Source of the DNA: Anaerolineae bacterium | GTDB lineage: Bacteria; Chloroflexota; Anaerolineae; 4572-78; J111 | Assembly (NCBI GenBank): GCA_020433835.1 | Contig: JAGRBY010000539.1 | Coordinates: 1-5,135, forward strand | Length of the DNA: 5,135 nt | Reading direction: 5' to 3' | Shown: piece after piece, positions 1-5,135 of the stretch | Position numbering within the stretch: position 1 is the stretch's first letter | How the letters are laid out: each line of letters opens with the position of its first letter | Notes under the pieces: generated by a model | Told to the model about the DNA's origin: nothing | The model's database searches: none | What the model saw: only the letters and a program-made list of their open reading frames with translations | Position numbers and translations under genes: made by a program

Positions 1-2
1 CT

Positions 3-1796
3 CCGGAAAGTAGTATCATTCGTGATTATGACATTAATGATTATAGAGTAAAAACAGAGCTAACCCGACAAAAGTTATGCAGTACCGTATTGGTAGCACT
101 GCGCTCGTATTTTCATTTATGTATGCTTGAAGAATCTCAGGAAAAACTTCTATCTTTGTATCATGATCTTGAAGAGCATCACGCCAAGTTAAAAGCGGCT
201 CATGAGTTGGTTAACCGGAGTCAGCAAGCCAATCAGGCAAAGTCGATGTTTTTAGCCAATATGAGCCACGAAGTTCGAACACCGCTGAATGCGGTTATTG
301 GGATGACCAATCTGCTTTTAGATACAAAGCTTGATGGTGAACAGTTAGATTTTGTCCAAACTATCCGAGCCAGCAGCAAAACGTTGTTGACAGTCATTAA
401 CGATGTCTTAGATTTCTCTAAGATTGAGTCCGGCAAGCTTGAACTTGAGCTTATTCCTTTCAACCTTTATCAAGCGGTAGATCATGCTCTCGATTTGGTG
501 GGCCTTAAGGCGTGTGATAAAAACCTGGATTTGATTTACCATATTGAGAAGCATGTCCCGGTTACTCTGGTTAGCGATGTTACGCGGCTACGTCAAATCT
601 TGGTGAATTTGCTTTCGAATGCCGTTAAATTTACCGAGCGGGGTGAGATTGTGCTCTCGATTAATGCGGAACTGCTTACCCGCAACCAGTATCGTTTGAT
701 TTTTACCGTACGTGATACCGGTGTTGGAATTTCTCAGGATAAAATCTCTCAACTTTTCCAACCCTTTAGTCAGGCCGATAGCTCAATTTCTCGAAAGTAT
801 GGGGGCACAGGCTTAGGTTTGGTTATTAGCAAGCAGTTGGCCGAGATGATGGGGGGCACCCTATGGGTTGAAAGTGAATTGGGGCGCGGCTCAAAATTTT
901 ACTTTACCATTATCGCTTCAGCGGCTGAGAAAAGGCACAAACCGCCGGTTTGGTTGGGCAAACAAGCAGACTTTATAGATAAACGGGTGTTCATTGCCTG
1001 TTCCAATACAACGCAAAGCTCTATCTTAAAACAACTGACAGAGTGGTGGGGGTTGGAGGCCGTGTTTGCCTCATCAGGCAGCGATTTTAAGGAGTTAAAT
1101 GGAGTACCATTTTTTGATGCTACTATTGTGGATTTGAAGCACGAAAATGGCGATGGGGTTGAATTAGTCAATCGTATCCGGCGGAATCAGCTCATCAGGC
1201 AAATGCCTATTGTGGCGTTGATTTGTCCTCATCAATCGAAAGCAGTACGTCACATTGATAGTGTTACTTATGTTACCAAGCCTATTCAGCCGGCCTCGCT
1301 TTGGGATGTGCTTCTAAAAGCTATGCGCAATGTTTCAACACCAGCTAAACGAGAAGCGCCAGCAAAACCCGTCAGCCCGGCGACAATGTCTGAATTTGAT
1401 ACAAAAATGGGTGAAAGCCATCCCCTCCGGATTTTGCTGGCTGAGGATAACGTTGTTAATCAAAAAGTAGCGACGATGCTTTTAAGGCGGCTTGGCTATC
1501 GGGTTGATGTGGTGGCTGATGGTATAGAGGTTATCGCCGCTCTGCGACGTCAAAAGTATGATCTAATCTTAATGGATATCCAAATGCCGGAAATGGATGG
1601 CATGGAGGCTACCCGTCAAATTCGGTATGAATGGCCAAAGAAAGAACAACCCTACATTGTGGCTATGACGGCAAATGCTTTGCATGGCAAGCGTGAGGAG
1701 TATCTGAAGGTAGGAATGGATGATTACGTGAGCAAACCGATTGAGATCAAGAAACTTATCGAGGCTTTGCAGCGGTGTCAACCATTTAAAGCGTAA
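3..1796 (+). CDS. Hybrid sensor histidine kinase with receiver domains, 5' end outside window
   Basis: Soluble hybrid histidine kinase expected to autophosphorylate on His and pass the phosphate to its own receivers. Residues are counted from the codon at base 3 (597 visible). Residues 1-36 are the end of a receiver domain with the [11 protein letters not shown] motif and an ALRSY helix. Residues 40-80 look coiled coil. HisKA follows with the H-box SHEVRTPLN (His89). HATPase_c has the N-box (Asn206), DTGVG (238-242), an F-box (251-259) and GGTGLGL (267-273). A middle receiver (about 328-439) keeps Asp377 and Lys426 but has Ser-Asn where the acidic pair should be. An Ala/Pro-rich linker precedes a complete C-terminal receiver (about 476-592) with Glu481-Asp482, Asp525, Thr556 and Lys578. 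No HPt domain and no membrane segment are visible. The frame has no stop back to the left edge and the receiver tail lies upstream of the TTG at base 90, so that TTG is not the true start. The C-terminal half resembles the BarA/GacS layout, but the N-terminus is a receiver remnant, not a visible membrane sensor. Confidence 0.93.
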   Translation, partial: PESSIIRDYDINDYRVKTELTRQKLCSTVLVALRSYFHLCMLEESQEKLLSLYHDLEEHHAKLKAAHELVNRSQQANQAKSMFLANMSHEVRTPLNAVIGMTNLLLDTKLDGEQLDFVQTIRASSKTLLTVINDVLDFSKIESGKLELELIPFNLYQAVDHALDLVGLKACDKNLDLIYHIEKHVPVTLVSDVTRLRQILVNLLSNAVKFTERGEIVLSINAELLTRNQYRLIFTVRDTGVGISQDKISQLFQPFSQADSSISRKYGGTGLGLVISKQLAEMMGGTLWVESELGRGSKFYFTIIASAAEKRHKPPVWLGKQADFIDKRVFIACSNTTQSSILKQLTEWWGLEAVFASSGSDFKELNGVPFFDATIVDLKHENGDGVELVNRIRRNQLIRQMPIVALICPHQSKAVRHIDSVTYVTKPIQPASLWDVLLKAMRNVSTPAKREAPAKPVSPATMSEFDTKMGESHPLRILLAEDNVVNQKVATMLLRRLGYRVDVVADGIEVIAALRRQKYDLILMDIQMPEMDGMEATRQIRYEWPKKEQPYIVAMTANALHGKREEYLKVGMDDYVSKPIEIKKLIEALQRCQPFKA

Positions 1797-1857
1797 TCCA
1801 CAATTGAGCCTTTCATAACAGTCTTTTCCTCTCTCACGTAACACTTTTATACATATT

Positions 1858-1888
1858 TCCCTTAAAGAATGAATAAATAGTAAAGGGA
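1858..1888 (+). promoter_or_regulatory. Possible weak hairpin covering the ribosome binding site of the second kinase
   Basis: TCCCTT at 1858-1863 is the exact reverse complement of AAGGGA at 1883-1888, which is the Shine-Dalgarno sequence of the gene starting at 1897. The stem is six base pairs, three of them G-C, with a 19-base AT-rich loop. If it forms in the mRNA it would hide the ribosome binding site. The stem is short and the loop large, so chance is a real alternative. Confidence 0.22.
1882..1888 (+). promoter_or_regulatory. Ribosome binding site deciding the GTG start at 1897
   Basis: AAAGGGA is a purine-rich Shine-Dalgarno-like sequence ending 8 bases before the GTG at 1897. An in-frame stop (TGA at 1870-1872) lies upstream and no ATG occurs in frame between it and the GTG. 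This spacing, and the receiver-like fold beginning at about residue 8, make the GTG the best start. Confidence 0.7.
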
Positions 1889-1896
1889 CAAATCGC

Positions 1897-4014
1897 GTGA
1901 ATGCTTCCGAGAATAGACAAATATTGGTTGTCCACGATAGCCCGGGATTACACCAGCAAGTTAAACAGACTGTGAAAAGCCTTGCGATCGAGAAAAAGGA
2001 AATTCACTATCTGGGTGCTTGGTCAATAGTAGAAGCGCAGCAACTTCTTGATGTACAGTCTGATATTGCCGTGATTATTTTTAATCTGTCAATCAAGGAG
2101 GCTTCTTCTGAAACAGCACAGCTTTTTATGCAATCTATTCGGCACAAGCCAGTAGTTCGCGTTATTCTGTATGTTGCAGATTTGGTTGAAGCAGAGACTT
2201 ATTGTTGTAGTACAGGTCTCTTAAATGTAGCTCATATAAGGCTTAAATCTGATTGCAGTGAAACAAATCTGCGGCTCGACTTGACCATTGCACTTAAGAA
2301 ATATGAACGTTTGAGTGCGCTTGAATACTCTAACCAAGGGCTGCATGAACGGTGCACATTGCAAGGGGAAGAAATAGAAGGGCTGAAAGAAATTGAGCGT
2401 GAAGGCGCTCCCTTTCGAGCAATTGTAGAAGCGACCAGTGATTTAGTGAGTATTGCTGACCTACAAGGAAGAATAAAGTATACCAATCTTGGTGGTCGGA
2501 AAATGGGTGGGATAAGCGAAGATGAAGATATAACAAAGTATAGCATTACCGACTTTTATTCAGAGGAGACAAGCCAGCAATTAATGCAAGAACTTTTGCC
2601 TCAGGTTATAGAGCATGGTATTGGTCAGGGAGAGTTTCCGATCACAACCAAGAGTGGCAAAGAAATTATGGTTGATCATGTGGTCCTAGCTCATAAATCA
2701 TCCAATGGTGAGATAGAATTATTATCCACCATTGCACGTGATATCACCTCTTATAAACAATTGGAAGCGTCACTGCGGGCACGGAAAGAACTCTTGCGGT
2801 TGGTTATGAATAATATCCCGCAGTTTATATACTGGAAAGATCGCGGCTCTGTTTTTAAGGGCTGCAATCAGAATTTTGCTCGGGGGGCCGGATTTCATTC
2901 GCCACAGGATATTATCGGCAAAACAGATTACGATATGCCCTGGCGAGAAGGTGAGGCTGAATTCTACCAGATGCAGGATTATGAAATTATGCTGCGAGAC
3001 AAGCCAGAATATCACATAATCGAGACGCAACTGCATGAGGATGGAACCCTGCGGTGGTTAGACACCAGCAAAATTCCCCTGCACGATGATCAAGGCAATG
3101 TGATAGGTATTTTGGGAACCTATGAAGATATTACGGATCGTATTGAGGCCGAAATTGCCTTGCAAGAATATTCAGGCCGCTTAAAGAAAATGGTTGATGA
3201 GCGTACTCAGGAATTATCACAAGCACTAGAGGATTTAAAGGCGGCGCAGCAGCAAGTGGTTGAAACGGAAAAGATGGCGGCGTTGGGCAGTTTGGTGGCT
3301 GGGGTAGCCCATGAGATCAGCACACCGATTGGTATTGGCGTAACGGCTGCATCTACATTGCAAGATGAAACCACAACTTTTTTAAATTACCACCAACAAG
3401 GACTCCTCAAGCGTTCGACACTGGACGACTATATCAAGACCGCCCAAGAGAGCACCCACTTGATTCTGAAAAATTTAACACGGGCCTCGGAGTTGGTACA
3501 AAGTTTTAAGCAGGTGGCTGTCGATCAAACAAATTTAGAGTATCGCCAGTTTGCTGTCAAAACGTATTTGGAAGAAGTACTGCGCAGTCTAAAACCACAG
3601 TTAAAACGCACAAAGCATGAAATAGTCGTGATCGGTGACGATGAATTGGTGCTAAAAAGTTTTCCAGGGGCGTTTTCTCAGATAGTAACCAATCTCATAA
3701 TGAATTCTGTGCTACATGGTTATGATGATGATGATGCAGGATTGTTAGAATTTAAGCTTTTTCAACAAGGCGATAATTTGGTTGTTGATTATCGCGACGA
3801 TGGGCAGGGCATTCCTGTTGAATATCATGATAAAATATTTCAACCGTTTTTTACAACAGCACGTGATCGCGGTGGTAGTGGCTTGGGACTTAATATTGTA
3901 TACAACCTTGTTACTCAAAAATTGAAAGGGAGCATTACATGTAAAAGTGCATCGGGTGAGGGAACCCAATTTGTGATTAAACTTCCGTTGAAATTAAAAC
4001 AGGCGGCCTCATGA
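1897..4014 (+). CDS. PAS-domain sensor histidine kinase with degenerate N-terminal receiver
   Basis: Complete 705-residue soluble histidine kinase. Residues 8-137 form a receiver-like domain (ILVVHDSP near the start, IALKKY at the end). The phospho-accepting Asp is replaced by Asn63, the first residue of the acidic pair by His13 and the conserved Thr by Val93, while Asp14 and Lys117 remain. It is therefore probably not phosphorylated and is better read as a pseudo-receiver. A coiled-coil-like linker (138-168) leads to PAS1 (about 171-290, ending IARDITSYK) and PAS2 (about 298-418, with NNIPQFIYWKD and ending YEDIT), both probable signal-sensing or dimer modules with unknown ligand. A coiled coil (419-458) precedes HisKA with AHEISTPIG (His472) and a rather long stretch between the two helices. 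HATPase_c has Asn603 in the N-box, DDGQG (634-638), IFQPFFTT (647-654) and GGSGLGL (659-665), so the kinase core looks active. There is no C-terminal receiver, so a partner in trans is needed. It overlaps the next gene by 4 bases. Confidence 0.95.
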   Translation: MNASENRQILVVHDSPGLHQQVKQTVKSLAIEKKEIHYLGAWSIVEAQQLLDVQSDIAVIIFNLSIKEASSETAQLFMQSIRHKPVVRVILYVADLVEAETYCCSTGLLNVAHIRLKSDCSETNLRLDLTIALKKYERLSALEYSNQGLHERCTLQGEEIEGLKEIEREGAPFRAIVEATSDLVSIADLQGRIKYTNLGGRKMGGISEDEDITKYSITDFYSEETSQQLMQELLPQVIEHGIGQGEFPITTKSGKEIMVDHVVLAHKSSNGEIELLSTIARDITSYKQLEASLRARKELLRLVMNNIPQFIYWKDRGSVFKGCNQNFARGAGFHSPQDIIGKTDYDMPWREGEAEFYQMQDYEIMLRDKPEYHIIETQLHEDGTLRWLDTSKIPLHDDQGNVIGILGTYEDITDRIEAEIALQEYSGRLKKMVDERTQELSQALEDLKAAQQQVVETEKMAALGSLVAGVAHEISTPIGIGVTAASTLQDETTTFLNYHQQGLLKRSTLDDYIKTAQESTHLILKNLTRASELVQSFKQVAVDQTNLEYRQFAVKTYLEEVLRSLKPQLKRTKHEIVVIGDDELVLKSFPGAFSQIVTNLIMNSVLHGYDDDDAGLLEFKLFQQGDNLVVDYRDDGQGIPVEYHDKIFQPFFTTARDRGGSGLGLNIVYNLVTQKLKGSITCKSASGEGTQFVIKLPLKLKQAAS
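4001..4014 (+). promoter_or_regulatory. ATGA stop-start overlap with weak Shine-Dalgarno: likely translational coupling
   Basis: The TGA of the second kinase (4012-4014) lies within ATGA, whose ATG (4011-4013) starts the third gene. Upstream there is only a short AGG at 4001-4003, 7 bases before the ATG, so efficient starting probably relies on ribosomes finishing the upstream gene. This supports co-transcription of the two genes and production of the two proteins in linked amounts. Confidence 0.7.
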
Positions 4015-5135
4015 TACCAAGTACTGATAGTAAATCATGCACGCTTGCTCATAACCTCCCAGATTACCATATTCTCGTTGTAACCGAGACAGTGGAAACG
4101 CATAACCTTGTCAAACAAGCTTGTGAGCGCCTTAATGACCAAAAATTAACTTGCTTATGGGCCGCTTCAGTAGAAGATGCTGGGCCGATACTTAGAAATC
4201 AACCTGACATTACGCTGATTTTTCTTAACGTGACATTGCATAATAATCAAGTTAGCCCTGGCGTTATCAAGCAAATTCGCAGCGCAGCGCAGAATCAATC
4301 CGTTCAGATTATTTTATCTATAAGCCAAGCTGATGCAGCAACAGTTGAAAAGATTGTTCAAGAAGCTGAGATCGATAGCGTAATAGGATCATCCAATTTA
4401 ACGGTGGAGCGGCTGGCGCTCGACCTTACGGTGGCTCTCCATAATTATCAGCAGCAGATGATGCTTGAGGCCGAAGATAAAGCATTGCGTGAACGAGAGG
4501 CTATTCAAAAACAGCACATCGATACCTTGAAACAAAGAGTGCGTGAGAACACGCAGTTTAAAGCTACCTTAGAAGCCACGAGCGATTTTGTAGGGGTTGC
4601 TGACCCTACAGGGCGAGTTTTTTATGTTAATGAGGTTGGTCGAAAGATAACTGGTTTTGAGCCTGAAGAAGATATAACAAAGACTATTATAGCCGACTAT
4701 CATCCGGAAGAGGCCAATCGATTATTAAGGGAAGAGGCCTTTCCCACTATTCACGAGAAAGGCTATTGGAGCGGTGAGGTTGCCCTATTGACTCCGAATA
4801 GGGATCCAATCATAACCTCTCAAGTTATAATCGCCCAAAAAACTGAAGATGGCGAGGTAGAGTTTTTTGCCACAATTGCGCGTGATATCACCAATTATAA
4901 ACGTCTGCAGGCTTCCCTCCAAGAGCAAGAAAAATTTTTGCAATTGATTGTAGATAATATTCCCCAATTTATTGTTTGGAAAGATTGCAACTTGACTTTT
5001 TTAGGGGCTAACCAAAATTTCGTTCGCGTCAATGGATTAACTTCTCCCCAGGAAGTTATTGGTAAAACAGGTAACGAGCTTTTATGGAAAAAAGAAACGG
5101 TAGATTTTTTCTATATAATGGACAAGAAAGTTATA
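4011..5135 (+). CDS. PAS-domain signalling protein, probable histidine kinase, paralogue of upstream gene; 3' end outside window
   Basis: The frame opens at ATG 4011 and has no stop through the right edge (375 residues visible). Residues 20-147 form a receiver-like domain (ILVVTETVE near the start, VALHNY at the end) with almost no receiver chemistry: the acidic pair is Thr25-Glu26, the phospho-acceptor position is Asn73, the Thr position is Ile104 and the Lys position is Ser127. A charged coiled-coil-like segment (148-180) follows, then PAS1 (about 182-300, ending IARDITNYK), then the start of PAS2 (from about 308, with DNIPQFIVWKD) which is cut by the window. It aligns to the upstream protein without a gap from about residue 183 to the end of the window, roughly 45% identical by hand count over PAS1, so it is a tandem paralogue. 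The kinase core is not visible; a HisKA plus HATPase_c C-terminus is inferred from the paralogue. A different C-terminal output cannot be excluded. Confidence 0.9.
   Translation, partial: MIPSTDSKSCTLAHNLPDYHILVVTETVETHNLVKQACERLNDQKLTCLWAASVEDAGPILRNQPDITLIFLNVTLHNNQVSPGVIKQIRSAAQNQSVQIILSISQADAATVEKIVQEAEIDSVIGSSNLTVERLALDLTVALHNYQQQMMLEAEDKALREREAIQKQHIDTLKQRVRENTQFKATLEATSDFVGVADPTGRVFYVNEVGRKITGFEPEEDITKTIIADYHPEEANRLLREEAFPTIHEKGYWSGEVALLTPNRDPIITSQVIIAQKTEDGEVEFFATIARDITNYKRLQASLQEQEKFLQLIVDNIPQFIVWKDCNLTFLGANQNFVRVNGLTSPQEVIGKTGNELLWKKETVDFFYIMDKKVI

Larger units (their letters stand above)
1797..1896 (+). other. Intergenic gap between the first and second kinase genes
   Basis: One hundred bases of AT-rich sequence separate the stop of the hybrid kinase from the GTG of the next gene. 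No GC-rich hairpin followed by a T run is seen, so a strong intrinsic terminator is unlikely and read-through is plausible. A weak sigma70-like -10 (TATACA at 1848-1853) can be picked out, but no good -35 lies 16-18 bases upstream of it, so a promoter is possible but not supported. The far end carries the ribosome binding site of the second gene. Confidence 0.6.

Noticed and set aside
90..92. TTG at 90 as the start codon of the first kinase
   Set aside because: The same frame is open to the left edge and encodes a recognisable receiver end upstream, and there is no convincing Shine-Dalgarno before the TTG.
233..1171. Minus-strand open frames of 76 and 90 codons inside the hybrid kinase
   Set aside because: They lie fully inside conserved kinase and receiver coding sequence on the other strand, and their translations show no recognisable domain.
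1569..1844. Minus-strand open frame of 91 codons reaching into the gap after the first gene
   Set aside because: Most of it is antisense to the conserved C-terminal receiver, and its start region in the gap has no clear ribosome binding site or promoter.
1797..1860. Intrinsic terminator after the first gene
   Set aside because: No stable GC-rich inverted repeat followed by a T run was found; the T-rich stretches have no stem before them.
3724..3735. Run of four GAT codons (Asp610-Asp613) as a phase-variable microsatellite
   Set aside because: Four trinucleotide units are too few to suggest slippage-based switching, and a change would only add or remove an Asp in frame.
2232..3969. Several minus-strand open frames of 68-104 codons inside the second kinase
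   Set aside because: All are antisense to PAS or kinase domains, overlap one another and have low-complexity translations without recognisable families.
4785..4967. Minus-strand open frame of 60 codons in the third gene
   Set aside because: It is antisense to the well-matched PAS domains of the paralogue.

Overview
The window holds three consecutive plus-strand genes, all sensor histidine kinases or kinase-like signalling proteins. Two of them run off the window edges. Compact spacing, Shine-Dalgarno use and soluble multi-domain two-component kinases indicate a bacterium. The AT-leaning composition and the domain styles fit a Gram-negative, possibly gammaproteobacterial environmental organism, but nothing here fixes the taxon.

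Layout. Bases 3-1796 are the 3' part of a hybrid histidine kinase: the tail of an N-terminal receiver domain, a coiled coil, HisKA, HATPase_c, a partly degenerate receiver and a complete C-terminal receiver. Its frame is open to the left edge, so the true start is outside the window. A 100-base gap (1797-1896) follows; it carries the ribosome binding site of the next gene and no convincing terminator. Bases 1897-4014 are a complete 705-residue kinase: degenerate receiver, two PAS domains, coiled coil, HisKA, HATPase_c. Bases 4011-5135 are the 5' part of a third gene that overlaps the second by 4 bases (ATGA). It is a diverged paralogue of the second gene with the same order of receiver-like and PAS domains, and it is cut by the right edge within its second PAS domain.

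How they may work together. All three proteins have, or show the remains of, an N-terminal receiver of the subtype whose last part reads INDYxxKTELT followed by an ALRSY-like helix, the type usually found ahead of DUF3369. In genes 2 and 3 the phospho-accepting Asp is replaced by Asn, and other active-site residues are lost step by step. No transmembrane segment or signal peptide is visible, so the visible parts look cytoplasmic. The simplest reading is a locus that grew by tandem duplication, in which PAS-sensing soluble kinases with non-phosphorylatable receiver-like domains may act with a hybrid kinase that has an intact output receiver. The domain calls are well supported; partnership between the proteins is inference. 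No HPt domain, DNA-binding output domain, RNA gene, mobile element or CRISPR array was seen.
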